DNA of 64,000 nucleotides from Gordius sp. MW1 (Eukaryota > Nematomorpha > Gordioida > Gordea > Gordiidae). Under the pieces are notes generated by a model. That model was given only the letters and a program-made list of their open reading frames with translations. It had not been told where the DNA came from and did not search any database. The stretch is from positions 5,208,001 to 5,272,000 of the forward strand of contig OZ038526.1 of assembly GCA_964036665.1 (NCBI GenBank). The letters are read 5' to 3'. The translations under genes were made by a program, and so were the position numbers. Positions 43,901-56,283 of this stretch are shown here, in pieces (within the stretch, counting starts at the first letter, position 1; each line of letters begins with the position of its first letter).

Positions 43901-46900
43901 TAAAAATTTAAATTCCTTTAATCGTGCTAGCCAAGGGCGTAGCCTGAAATTAAGGGGGAGAGCAAAAGGGTCGTAAATATATCAGGGGTGGCCTAAATAA
44001 TAGTTGCTTTGAATTTTCAACCATATTTCGTTAAAATTAAAATAATGAATTTAATAGGGTACCCCTGCCTACCACTGGCTATCACATCATCCTAGCATAT
44101 TTACATTTTATGCTTCCATTTATCTAAAATTAAATCTTAATAGTCAATAATTGTGCCTTCAACTAATTTATAATTCTATTTCTTATATAATTAAAATCTG
44201 GATAAAGGCATTACTACGAATAGCATTGGAAGAAAAGTTTAAATAGACCCCCCCCCCGCCGCTTCTTAAAAGTTATAAAAAATTAACAAAGTTATGATTA
44301 CATATAAAAGGTATCATTTTGTTCCTACCCATAGCCCCCCCCCTCTATAATGAAATATTAGCCTCGCCTATGATATGATATAGCTTGCTAATTCTGCCAC
44401 GTTTATAAAAATAATAATATGATAAATATTAAGGACGAAAAACCCAAAGTTTGCAAATGAATATTTATGTTATTCCTTTTTAATCAAACAAAACCTTCCC
44501 AATTATGCTTTTATTCCTGATGAATGAATAGCATCACAGTCGTTCAAATACACGTGCAAGACTCGATATTTTGGGGTCCAGTTTGTTTGAACGTCGAGTT
44601 GAAAGATTGATAAATAAAGATTTGTTGTCGAAAAGGTTATTACACACCAATATATCAAAAACTGTGTTCATTCATTCAAGCGTATATGAATTAATTAAAA
44701 TTTTCGTATAAGGAGATGTGTGAGATTACAAATATTTTTGTGCTTGTTTATTATGTAATGTTGAGAGGACGATTGCTTTTCGAATAATTTATAAACAATT
44801 AAATTTAAACCTCATTTTATCTATTTTAAACATATTTTTTAAACATGGAATAAAACATAATTTAATGATTTTTTTCATGTTAGTAGCAATTTTAGTGACG
44901 TGCAAATTTTAGTTTTCTGTCGTCCTCCGTATACTAATATTTGGTAAAGCTTATATTTCGAACCGTTAGATTTTCTGTTATGCGTAGAGAAGATTAAAAC
45001 TTAAGTTTGGATACGGAAATTAAGTTTGTTAATGATTTTAGGCATTATAATTTTCACCCGAACCAGAATGAAATTTATTTATAGGATGGGCTGCCATGGG
45101 TGTAGCCAGGAGGTGGCATGGAGGAGCGGCTGTCCCCCTCTAAATCCATAAATTTTTCACAATTTATTATAATTATGGCTAAAATTACTAAAAAAAAAAA
45201 TTAGCATTTTGCCCCTCCATAAATCATTATTATCTCTCTCTAAATCCAATCCTCACTACGCCCATGTGGGCAGCTATCTTCTAGCCTTCCCCTGATATTG
45301 CAAAGTCATAGGAATATGCAAACTAATGAAATGCAAATCGGTTGAGGAACTGAGCATATAGCCTGGCGTCTCAGCTGTGACATAGTCAACCTAACAGTGC
45401 GACCTCTATCGCCAATCGGTTTTAATAAATGGTCTTCACTCTCCCCGCTGCAGCAATGTACGACACCCCGGTCATTACGTAATAAAATAAAATGGTCAGG
45501 CAGATATTGAAGAAAGTCGGGTTTCTAATTAATTAGAACCCTTCGGGCTAAGCTTCACTGACGGCAAGAGTACCAATGTATTCTTATCATACAATGAGGT
45601 AAGGCCTTAAGGCATGTGAGACTTCTCAACGGTGGATGTATTTGTTAAATCAAACCTCAGTAGTAGTGTTATAAAAACGGCTGGGTTTTGTTTGGTCTGC
45701 CTTTGGTTTTAGTAGACTAAAAATGAAAAAGCCAACGATTTTTTGGTCTATTTTTCTTAGTCGACCACTAGGCTTAGTCGAAATTTGAAAAACAGACTAG
45801 TGTCAACCGTTAGTCGTAGTTGAACTAAAGGTCGACTAAACAAAATCCAGTCGTTTTTACAAGTCCACTCAGTAGTGACCACGACCCTCTCTAATTTAGG
45901 ACCCATGGGTAGCAAATTTTCAAACCAATATCCAAGTTTCATCACCTTATTCAATCACAACCACAATGATTTTATTAATTTGTAGAAGATTTATATGAAA
46001 ATTGTTAACCCCAAAACAATCTCGACCCATGGATTCATGCCAGCTCATTGATTGATCTATTATTATATTTTAGCATAATCATATATGTCAACTTTGAAAC
46101 TCATTACTCCGGAATATTGTACTAATTAATCTATATTATAAGTTTAAGCAAAGTGTATTAATAAATCATCCTTTCGTGTTAAAACGCATAAAGTATACAC
46201 TGTTGATTTTACCTATGTGATATAAATTTTGTAACCCATTTAGTTGCCTAATATCTTCCTTTTTTAAAATATTAGTTTTTTAAAAGTCCTTTTTCCCCTC
46301 CCTTTATATAAACATGTCCATGTGCACTAATTTATTAACATATGATTAATTTGTGCGTGCAAAGTAAAAGCCTACACATTCAAGCAGGCGGAGCCAGCTT
46401 TGTGGTTAAAGGGGGCAATAATGATTTAGAAAAGGGCTAAATGATCATTTTTTTAGGATTTTAGCCATAGTTTAATCATTTTCAACAAATTTTGGATCTA
46501 GAGGGGACAGCCGCCCCTCCCTGCCCCCCCCTGGCTACGCCCATGTATTCAAGTACTGATAATTCGGAACTATTGGGTTCAGGACCCTTCTGACTACAAT
46601 GAAATAATAATAATAATTGGTTATTTATTAAATTTGTAATGTGGGATGATTGATGGGGCCTAAATTTTCATTCAAAGAGGTTTTAAGGCACATCTTAGAT
46701 ACTTAATAGTTTATAATATTGTATTGACAATATAATGAGGCCTTTTACATATTTATTTAAACTCTACTCAAATAGTAATTTATATTTGAAAATAGCATGT
46801 TTGGCTTATTCTCACAAAATATAGAAGCCTAGCATTAATTTTGGAGGCTTTAACTAGGGCATACGCGATGATGTAAATTAATGATGGATAAAATGGGGTA

Positions 46901-49900
46901 TTTGAACCGATATGATTTTATCAATTAATTTTAATCGATATTCAATGTTTATTTTTATTCTTGACCTACATAATGTAATTGACATGGAAAGTAGAATGAA
47001 AAATCAATCAATAGATTAAACCCTTTAAAATGTGCTTTTATACATTCTCCAAAAGTCACCCTTGTTATTTTAATTAAAAGACTAACATTAATTAAATTTT
47101 GTGGCTCTTAAGTATGTTACTCATTTTTTGTCAACTGTTAATTTAGTTGGAAGTTATTAACTTCAATAAAATTATAGCTCACACAGATCAATTAAATGCG
47201 TACTTTTATCGAATCTAAAATTCATGTTGGAAGCAAATATTTTGTTCATTATATTTTGTATTAGAACTTTATGAACAGATCTATGCACAAAACAAACGGT
47301 TGCTTATAATTAAAAATATGTAGGGGAGACCGGGGCTAGTTGTAGCCCGGGACTACTTCTATCTTTGTAATTATTTTTAAATTATCATTATAGAACATTA
47401 ATATTTTTACCATATATGTATATGGTCATAAGGTATATTTAAAAAAATTATTGTTTAGAAAAAAGTATAATTGTATGGAGGAAAAACGTTTTTTGGGGTT
47501 GGTAATAGCCCTGACAAAACTTGGTATTTTTCACATAAATTGTTTATGTTATTCCTATAAGAAATCTGTTTTATAGAAACTGACTAATTATTTGCAATTT
47601 GACCTGTTAATTATTATTTGTAAAAAATAGGGGTTGGGGCTAGTCGGGGAGAAGCTAGGGACTTAAAAAACAAATCGTTTAATATTTTAAGTAATTTGGA
47701 ATAGAAATCGATTATGTAATTATTATTAAAAGACTTTTCCATCTTGGAGTTGGTCACTTATGGGTACAAAAAGGTTGTCATCTTGACCCATTTTATATAT
47801 GCAATGTGAGAATTTTTATATTTTATCAAAAATAATAGTTTTAAACAAAAAATATTGAAAACATTAAAACTATTCTATCCCTCGAACAAAATATGACTTG
47901 CCCCGAGCACTTATAAGGATTTTGGTTTTTTTAAACACAATTTGTATAAAACTATATAAAAAAAAGTTCTTAAATTTTTTTCCTATAAAAATAGGTTTTA
48001 ATAGAAAATTCGAAAAAATGATTTTTTTTAAATTGCGTAAATCACTTGTGGCTAATTTATCCCAGGTCTCCCCTATTAACTATATTTTTATAATTCCTAT
48101 TTTGAAAGAATCATAAATATTGAAAATGTTAAATATCCCAAATCCTTAAAAAAAACTCACATTTTTCAATACATTAATGCACAACCTTTTGTTATAGCTT
48201 CACAAAAATTACCCGAAATTTTGACCCAATTAGAATACCCACCCTTTTTCTGTTCAATTAGCTATGTTTTTAAATTTTAATTTGCTTTAAGAGACCAACG
48301 TTAAAAATATGGGCAGAAAAGTCGGTTATGACATCTCATTTACACCTCAAAATCGTTTATGGGTGAGAAGATTAACGACTAATAATTCCTTTGACGTATT
48401 ATAGAACGCATCACACAAACTAAAGCAGGGTCACGCTTAAACGAGATATTTTACGATATTATTATTAGGATACTTACTATTACTACTATACATAATATTC
48501 TACCTCTACACCTTTTGTTACAATTTTTAACACTGAGCGCATTAGCGTTGTGTCAGCTTTGGCGGTCACGGAGCAAGAATAGATCTTAGATAAGGTAGAT
48601 GTAGTAACACGATAGTAGTGTACTTACAAAAAGACAACTATGAGACTAAGAGACTCGAGTCGTTGACCTATTGTAAGTCTCGATGAAAGATTTGGAGTTG
48701 TAATGATAAAAATTGGATTAAAATTTTAGATGTCTCTGAATTAACTGAAGCAAGATGTGATGGGTATAAAATGTATATGGTTTGAACATCGATATCTATG
48801 ATATGGATCATTTTTGAGCTTAACTTACTCAGCATTTTAAAACTTATCAATGAATAGTTAATTAAACATTAATCGGTTATTATGCAAACAAAAAATAACT
48901 TGGGACAGAATGTAGAACATTTTATTTTAAACTAATAATAAAATTATTCTGACATTAGTTAGTTATTGTGATGCATAGTAGTACTAGTTAATTGTAAGTA
49001 CAACCAATGTAGGACTGATCATGTCAAAACGCATCCAAATAAGGGTTAGAATTCTAAATTTGGTATATTTAAAAAGAAGATATATAAATCCTATATTTTA
49101 GCTCTGTTTGACATTAAGGAACTACGTCAGTTTAATATCTCAATTAATTATAAGATTTTACAAAAGGGTGATCCTTTAATTAGTTGATGATCATAGTGCT
49201 TTTCATTTTATTTCATAGTTTCCTTGTTGTGAATGTTCTATATTTATGATATTATTGCTTATGCAGGTTGCAGGTGCTAGAATTGGACCGCTGTTCAATT
49301 AAATGGATCGAGAAAGGCGCGTTCGAAGGTCTCTATCAATTGCAGAGTTTGAAAATAAGAGCCAACGCACTTCATTCCCTTAACCCAGATATATTCAAGC
49401 CTTTAATTCAACTCGTCTTCTTGGATGCTTCAGGAAATTCATGGATTTGCGATTGTCGTATGCGTGCATTTAAGGAATGGACTTTGGAACAAGGTAGTAA
49501 TAAAGCATTTGCCATGGAAACCCTAGGCATAAGCCATAGTAATGACGACTATGATTCCTCATCCAATGCTTTGGAATATGTCATTAAATCTAACAAAGAC
49601 GCACCTAAGAAAAAATTTGATCATGAAAAATTTGACCATGGTGGCTGCTCGTTTCCGAAATACTTGAAAAATCGCGTGTGGGCAAACATAAAATTAGATG
49701 AGCTTGTTTGTGGACCTTTGTTGTTGGATGAAGTACATCCCAAAAATTTGGACTATCACGACAAAGGCTCTTATTTCCCTTGGAAAGTCACTTCTGTGGA
49801 TATCCATCAAACATTCCCTAACTTTTCACAAAATATCAACTCCCAACATCAAGTGGAAAATGTCGCAAGTGAAGCTCATCGGCTTGAAGATCCCAGTGAG

Positions 49901-52366
49901 AATTTATTATGTGATCAAAACACTGGTCATCTTAAAACGTTACAAATAGAATGCGTAGCCACTGGGTATCCCCCACCTAAAATAACATGGTATTTTGAAA
50001 GACACTTAATTGTTTCCACGATGCAAAAATATGCACATGTTGACCAACAACGACGCTTACTGCCAAAATTTAGTGTATTAGAAACCTCATATAGCATGGA
50101 GCCGTATTGGAATTTTGATTCATTTGAAAATTCACCTCAAATTTTGACAAAATCTAACGATGAAACAAGTGATATTAAGCCAAAAGATAGTGCTGCCCAT
50201 TCGTTTAATCATATATTTCCTTCAAAAATTAGGCATTTATCTCAAGATCACATAACACCTAAGCCTAACGATTCTATCCACTATCCCAATAATAAAAATC
50301 CCACGACCTCTTTTAGGCATTCGATTGACAAACTTGACAATAATTTCTATTTGTGGCGGACTGGCGAAAACATATTAGGAGGCCCCCAGGATTCTCAAAA
50401 AACCATTTCCCTTACACCATCCTTAATTGTAGACCAGATTATGCTGAACTCTCAAGCCTATCACACGGCTAAACGCAGCACACTTACAATTAATTGTTTC
50501 GATCCTGAGAGGGATAGGGGCATTTACGAATGCATAGCATTAGGAAATTCTGTCAACAAGGAAACTGATCTTAAAATTTGGCCAAGAAAATGGTATTACG
50601 TCTCCCCCGAAGCCGAAATCATACCAGTGTCACGCAATCAAATCAAATACATACAAACACTGACCTCTGTGTCTAATAAGTCAAAGTCGTCGACAAACAA
50701 ACGTTTCCCCCACCAAAACAAGGAGTTGATCAAAGCATTGCGCATCATTAAAAACACAGCCAGCTTACACCCGACCGAAATGTCATACGACCATCGTGGT
50801 TCTAACAATGCCTGGATCGAATCCCGCAAAAATGGAATTTTTGCACCGACCAACGACAACGAATTCGAAAAAACAGCCTCTCTGCAAGATATGGCAAATT
50901 CTTCCACCCCAACCGTATATATAGTTGCGATTGTAGGTACAAGTTGCATCATATTGTTCTTCGTAGTGTTCCTTATATGCTGCCTTAAATTTCAGCGAAA
51001 ATTCCAAGGTCACATAAACAAAAGTATAGTAGAAAAAAAGTCTGGCGGTGCTAAGAAAAAAATGAAGGCTAAATTGAAAAAGAAATGCTCCGCAAAAAAT
51101 GACCTGAATGGTTCTCAAATAAAGCAAAGGACTTCTGGAGACGAAATGGAGAATAGTATGACATCCAATCATAATGGCGGTTTTATGGACGAACCGCCGA
51201 CTTTGGCTGATTTAAACGATAATAATAATAGTGGTAGTTACTTAAGAAACGGATGCCTCAAACAAGTCAAAGGTGAGGACGTACTTGTAGGTAGAAGTAC
51301 CGAACGAGTCAAAGGCAAAATTAAACATAGTAATTACGAAGGTTCGCACACGTTATCGAGCGTGATAAATAAATCGGTAAATAAAGATAAAATTAATCAA
51401 GAACACAGCCTGCCAGAACTCCATAGGAGTCGTAGTATGGTTGGTCCTTTGTGTAAAATATTGGCTACCCCGCAAGTAACATTTAACGTTGAGGAGAACG
51501 AAGACAGCATAAATAATAACCCTGAACTCATAAACATTTCAAGCACTCCCTCACCCAAATGTGAAAATTACAAAGCACCGGGCGAACGTTTAGTTCAATG
51601 CGATGCTTACAATAATTTATCGCAATGCAATTTATTGTATCAACCGGTCGATATCATATATCCATATTCGTGCTATAATAGCCTAAGTCCGAGTAAAGAT
51701 TTAATTAAAGATCATCAAAAAAACATAGTGTACACTCAAATTTTAAATGAAGGTGAAAGGTACGCAACCACAGCTTCCAATAATGTTCCCTTTTATTATA
51801 GGAGCAATGAAGGATTTAAAGGGGCTATTAAACCCCCAAATTTAACCATCAAAAAGGTCCCATCTAATAATGCTTCATCATCTTCATTCGCTACAACCGC
51901 AATGACAATTTTAGAGCCCGAAAATAACGCTTATACTTCAATATCAGACTTTGATCCAAGGTTGATTCAGCCTCTCGATTTAAGAGAGCTGCGATCGGCA
52001 GTTGATAGAGGTAGTCTATTCAATGTAGCGGTTCTTCCTGTCGCTAAAGAGATGTCTCCTTCAACATCTTACACCCCGCAAAAATATAAAGAGATACCAA
52101 AACACACAACAAAACCGATAAACGAATTTGAATACATCGTTAAAAAATCGGATTACTTATCCTACTATGATAATATATTAAGTCAGTCTCCAACAGAGGT
52201 GTATTCGTTAGACCCCTGCAATCATTATATCATTAATCACACTTCTCAAAATTATCCTGACTGGTCCACATACCAAAATAATATAGATGTCTCTAATTCT
52301 AACGAAGACACCAGAACGCCGAACAGTACTCATATTGTACTGTCAGAACGAACAACGGTAGTATGA
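38000..52366 (+). CDS. Kekkon-like LRR-Ig transmembrane receptor
   Basis: Two coding exons, 38000-38673 and 49267-52366 (phase-2 junction, Arg225), give 1257 aa plus TGA; the intron is 10,593 nt. Visible order: signal peptide (hydrophobic GWILAVIFLVFSL, res 7-19); LRRNT with CPNLCRC (94-100); about six LRRs (127-270; for example VLDLSRNALTTIPSAAF and LQVLELDRCSIKWIEKGAF); LRRCT starting NSWICDC (282-288) and closing near VCGP (372-375); one Ig-like domain from ECVATGYPPP (about 454) to DRGIYEC (641-647); TM helix about 774-798 followed by basic residues; and a 459-aa cytoplasmic tail ending TTVV, a class I PDZ-ligand form. LRRs plus one Ig, one TM and a PDZ tail is the Kekkon/LRIT/LINGO architecture; Kekkons modulate EGFR/BMP signalling in flies. 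LRRCT and Ig both contain long Asn/Ser/Lys-rich insertions. The exact orthologue (Kekkon versus another LRR-Ig clade) needs a tree. Candidate poly(A) signals AATAAA lie at 52434 and 52629. Confidence 0.88.
38674..40508. other. LRR-Ig gene intron, 5' part
   Basis: Begins with donor gtataa after the Arg225 split codon. AT-rich with no coding potential recognised; contains a polyG run (39730-39743). Confidence 0.6.
40509..40678. mobile_element. GGGCGTAGCC-family MITE in the LRR-Ig intron
   Basis: CATGGGCGTAGCCAAGG ... GCTGGCTACGCCCATG with exact GTCATACC duplications (40501-40508, 40679-40686). Confidence 0.92.
40687..43530. other. LRR-Ig gene intron, middle part
   Basis: No exon or element recognised. 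Open frames at 40930-41130 and 42149-42397 have no domain and no splice context linking them to the LRR-Ig frame, so I leave them out as genes. Confidence 0.45.
43531..43664. mobile_element. GGGACATT MITE, complete copy
   Basis: Imperfect terminal inverted repeats CAACTTGCCGAAAAGCATCT... and the complement of GGCGAGATGGTTTCGGCGAG enclose three GGGACATT/GGGGACATTTTT-like units. A partial copy lies at 9363-9465. Target duplication not clear. Confidence 0.65.
43929..44372. repeat. Eroded GGGCGTAGCC-family copies
   Basis: AGGGCGTAGCCTG at 43934 and ACCACTGGCTATCAC near 44070 look like worn ends of one copy. A second pyrimidine-rich block (44248-44372, ending GCCTCGCCTATG) may be another. Ends uncertain. 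Confidence 0.4.
45095..45266. mobile_element. GGGCGTAGCC-family MITE
   Basis: CATGGGTGTAGCCAGG ... CTCACTACGCCCATG, flanked by TGGGCTGC/TGGGCAGC (7 of 8). Confidence 0.82.
45664..45867. mobile_element. TGTTGTAAAA-family hAT MITE
   Basis: TAGTGTTATAAAAACGGCTG ... AGTCGTTTTTACAAGTCCA with exact CTCAGTAG duplications (45656-45663, 45868-45875). Arms carry repeated TTAGTCGAC/GTCGACTAA words. Confidence 0.88.
46385..46545. mobile_element. GGGCGTAGCC-family MITE, reversed subtype
   Basis: CAGGCGGAGCCAGC ... CCTGGCTACGCCCATG, flanked by CATTCAAG/TATTCAAG (7 of 8). Confidence 0.8.
47323..48073. mobile_element. GGGGAGACC TIR element with TA target
   Basis: GGGGAGACCGGGGCTAG at the left and GGTCTCCCC at the right, flanked by TA on both sides (Tc1/mariner-like target). 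The interior repeats GGGGCTAGT-type words and has only an AT-rich chance frame (47898-48116). About 750 bp, non-autonomous. Confidence 0.7.
48076..49266. other. LRR-Ig gene intron, 3' end
   Basis: No gene seen. Ends with the acceptor ...TTATGCAG/G at 49266/49267, which continues the LRR frame as R-L-Q-V-L-E-L. Confidence 0.6.
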
Positions 52367-53089
52367 GTAAAATGTTGTTATTTATATAGTAAATGTAGCG
52401 TTACAATCATCGTTAGGAATGGTCTAAATATCGAATAAACCCACTATCATCTAACAATTAATTTCGGAACGCGTTTCTATTTAAAAAAGTTAAATGATGC
52501 TGATTGGCAACCAGATTTATCATGTATTCCAAATATCCGTCAAATAAATGATATGTATCGATATGGAATTAAAATTTTTTAGGTTTTTAAAGAGCAAAAG
52601 GTGTATGATGTTTTTTATAAATACACTAAATAAAACAACATTGTCCATTAACATATATCAAGGGTCGATTGATTTTTAATTGCTAAGCAATTTTATTATT
52701 AATAATCTTTTAACACCTTTAGATATAAACTAATTAACCTTTCATAATCCATGACGTTTTTACGGGATACATCGTTCGTTTGTTATTGATGATTTTTGCG
52801 GCCTCAGAATTTTTGCCCTATGATCTTTCATGTATAAAAATAAATAGTGCAAACTTTATATAGTATTAGAAAATAATTAATTCAAATATTATTGCTTTTA
52901 ATATTTGGTTAGACTATAAATATTTTATACAGAAAACTAACTTAGAATTTTGTCTTTTAACCTAACATTGGCAAAAATAGGCGTCAATCATAAAGGCGTC
53001 AAATTTAAATTGAGATCAAATATTTAAGATACATAAATCTCAAGTTTTAACACATTATATTAATTAATGCGAATAAATTTTGGGGTCTG
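52367..53089 (+). other. 3' UTR and downstream of the LRR-Ig gene
   Basis: AATAAA at 52434-52439 and 52629-52634 are plausible poly(A) signals. The rest is AT-rich with nothing recognised. Confidence 0.45.
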
Positions 53090-53150
53090 ATACTTATAAT
53101 GGACAGGCTGAAACCCAGCGAATGGTTCAACAATTTATAAAAGTGTGATC
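53090..53150 (+). pseudogene. Possible retroelement integrase shard
   Basis: YNGQAETQRMVQQFIKV can be read from 53095, resembling the S-N-G-Q-A-E-R-x-V-Q-x-F segment of Ty3/gypsy integrases around the catalytic Glu. Flanking frames are broken. Short match. Confidence 0.4.
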
Positions 53151-53229
53151 TTTTAAACCAATGAAAATTAGTTGCCTGTCGCCCTTCATCCAATGGAAAG
53201 GCTGGATGAGAAAAGAAATTTAAAGATTG

Positions 53230-53420
53230 AAATATGATTATAAAGATAATAATTAATTTGTTGATGTTCTAGTCGCAAGAAAAGTCACAACAACGTTCGT
53301 TGGATTTAGAATATTTTGATTTTACTGATGAATAAGGAATTTATTAATTCAAATCATGATGTTCCTAATCTAAAATAATTTATTCCCTCTAATGCACCAG
53401 CTGAAAGGCTTTCTAGATAA
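53230..53420 (+). pseudogene. Possible hAT transposase C-terminal relic
   Basis: SLDLEYFDFTDE followed after stops by IPSNAPAERLSR (53382-53417), resembling the P-x-S-S-A-P-x-E-R-x-F-S motif of the hAT dimerisation domain. No intact frame. Confidence 0.45.
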
Positions 53421-54529
53421 TGACTCTAAGAAGATCAGCCATTTTAAATATTATAAAAAGTTAAAGTCAAATATTCATTTGATCCTGATGTAGTGCACAA
53501 CATTTTAACATTATAAAATTTCATTATTATTTTTAATTGTAATTCGCATCAAGTTTAAAACGAAACTAGTTCCTTTTTGAGGCAACGAGTTCAGACTTAA
53601 TCCTTATTTGAAGAACTTTGTCAACTATAGGTAATCTTATTCAAAAAAAATTTAATCTTGAAACGTTAAAAATACTAATATACCTATAGTTTTTATCCTC
53701 TTTTATTTAATTTTATGATGATATCAATAATCATTGCCTATAAATATTTGCCGTTTAATATCGAAGATCTTGGTATATGCTAAATGTAAAATAAATCCTC
53801 ATTATGATTAATTTGAGGCCACTTGTAACCATAGACTAATAATACCATAGACTGCCGAACAGCTGATAATTCAGAAGTAACCATATAAACCGCCATGCTT
53901 GTGGAAATTTTAACTGCGTATAGAACTCAACGTAATCTATTTCGTTCTATTTTACTACATTTTATTTTAAATTTATAAATTAAGTTACTAAATCATAAAA
54001 AAACATTTAGTAAAGAAAAAATATAATTAAGGACAATTAAGGTACAACAAAACCTATATTTTATATTATGGTCATTCTTATATGATTTTCTAAATATGTT
54101 CCTTTATGAAACACTATTAGTAAGCAATATTACCTTATAAACTAATTTAAAGTAGTCATGGTAGAGCTTTAAACCTCAATCGTCAAAAAAATGACCATCT
54201 TTAAATTTTTGGGCCGGTGTATTAAGAAGCGGCGATGAAGGCTCACGGAAACTACACCGTGTTTAAAGTTACTTTTTTGCGGATCACGATATTTAATAAA
54301 GTTCTATTTATTTTTATCAATATAAGTTTATATTTTGGCTGTCCCATTCCAAACAGTCGCCCTTTAAACATTATCGAATGAGTTAAACACTAAAATATAT
54401 TAATACTATTGTTTTCTCGTGTCCTTATACTTTTAAAAATGGACAATTGGTTAAAATCGCTTTATCTTTCTCATGTATTTTGTACAAAGTCGAGAGTTAT
54501 CATCTTCCCTCTTGATCGCTTATGTCCGG
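53421..54529. other. AT-rich intergenic DNA
   Basis: No gene or element ends recognised. Confidence 0.4.
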
Positions 54530-55340
54530 ATCTATCTTCTAATTTATAATAACTTTTTCAATTTACCAGTTCCGCTTAACACACACCCGTCTTCTTACTT
54601 TTACCCCAGCCCTTTATTTTAAATCATTCGCACTTCTTCTAGATATATGTCCCTACCACATTAGCCGATTTCGTTTATCATGTCCGCCCTAGGTTGATCA
54701 CCCATTTTTGCCCTGAACACCCCAACTTTCAGCGTATCTCTTTACATTATAATGTCCTCCGTGGCATTTAATGACAGCGTTTATAGTAGCACCGGTCCCG
54801 ATTAATATGTGAGCTCTCTTTAACCATATTGGCATCTTGTCGCACATTACAACGAATAACTTCGCCATTCAAGCCATCCTTTTTAAGTCCGTGGACTTCT
54901 TTTGCGCAACCTCCTTAATGTAGAATCGAGCTGAAGTAAATAAACCTGTCTACTTTTGGCTCTCAAATTTTCATATAACGAATGGGTTCCTGTGACGCTT
55001 AATTTCTTGTATGCCGTTTTTCGATTGTTAACTTTTCGATTATATTAATTGCTAAGTTTTGACTTTTGTCATCATCTAAATATTTTCTCCTTTTCCTGCA
55101 CGTATAGTACTATATCATCGCCAGCATACACTAAGGAGATGTTTTTTAAATGTCTCATGTCACCGTGTCCCTACTTATATCAAATTAATAGGGCTTAGAG
55201 CAAATCCTTGATGTAATTTTCAATCCAGAAAGATTTAGACTTCCCAACTGTTGTAACCGCAATTTCAGTCAGTCGCTCCACGTATACCAACACCACCTAG
55301 TTTCATGTTTCATCCTGTCGAGCCATATGTTATATCATCC
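54530..55340 (-). pseudogene. RTE/BovB-like LINE reverse transcriptase fossil
   Basis: On the minus strand from about 55320: EIAVTTVGKSKSFWIENYIK, then SLVYAGDDIVLYVQEKE (55085-55136; the Y-x-D-D catalytic box with an extra Gly), then RRLRKRSP, GWLEWRS, and KVGVFRAKMGD near 54725. The order matches the palm-to-thumb and C-terminal part of RTE ORF2. Interrupted by many stops and frameshifts, so dead. It may extend to about 55745, where a 71-codon minus frame is not recognisable. Confidence 0.72.
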
Positions 55341-55745
55341 ACTCTAGCCAAAATATAACACTACTTATTTGCATGCCTTCCTGTATACATGAGGAACTTT
55401 TATATCCGAATCATTCTGTTATTTATTTTAATTTCGCGATCCTATGTTTTTCGCCTCTGCCAACCTATTATACCCCAACTCTTTACACCAATTGCCATTC
55501 TAACATTTTTCCTATGCTGTACAAGCATCAAGGATATTTTACCTTCTCAAGCAAGGTAAAATCAAATCGCGATGCATTTCTCCAAGTAATTATGGACCGT
55601 ATGCAGTTTTCTTCTGCCCCTAATTTTGATGCGAACATCACCGATTGTGGATTTGTCGGCCACAAACCAAAATTAGTTAACTGATATGTTGTGTGTAACG
55701 GGTGCTCCTGGGGCGCGTGCTCCGGGGGCTCTGCTAGAATCATAT

Positions 55746-56283
55746 TATGGTGTGCATAAAATAGTCATATTATAGTGCTAATCTCCTTTTCCTTTAAGGA
55801 TTTTCAATGTGAATGTGGTGCAAACCTACTTCTAGTATATTCTTTTGTCAAGGAGACTTGGATGTGCATTATATATATGCTTGATATTGTCAACATGTAT
55901 AACCCATAACCTTGTGATGTATAACCCATAATCGTGTGATAATATTAATATTGTAAAATGCTAAGAATAGTTCGGTTAAATGTAGCTAGATAATACGCCA
56001 CATGTGGCGATGCTATAAAACCAACATCGCTCGCTCCTTTCCTGAGTTTTGGGATCATAGGATAGGTGATCGTTAAAAATGGACCTAACACTAAAAACGC
56101 GCTTCTCATGATAGTCTCTTTTAATGGTGATGGTATTAAATCTGTTTACTCCTTTCATTAGCTTAGGTCTAGTAAAACGCCCTAGTTAATATCATTAGTC
56201 CCTATTCAGCCTTGTTACTAAGATTGTATTCATAAGTTTTAATGAGTATACCTCCGGAATTGCCACACACATGAGAGTTACTT
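55746..56283. other. AT-rich spacer with short tandem repeat
   Basis: Contains a duplicated TGTATAACCCATAA-type unit (55895-55940). No gene recognised. Confidence 0.4.

Noticed and set aside
50638-51172. Antisense frames within LRR-Ig exon 2
   Set aside because: Shadows of the long conserved plus-strand frame.
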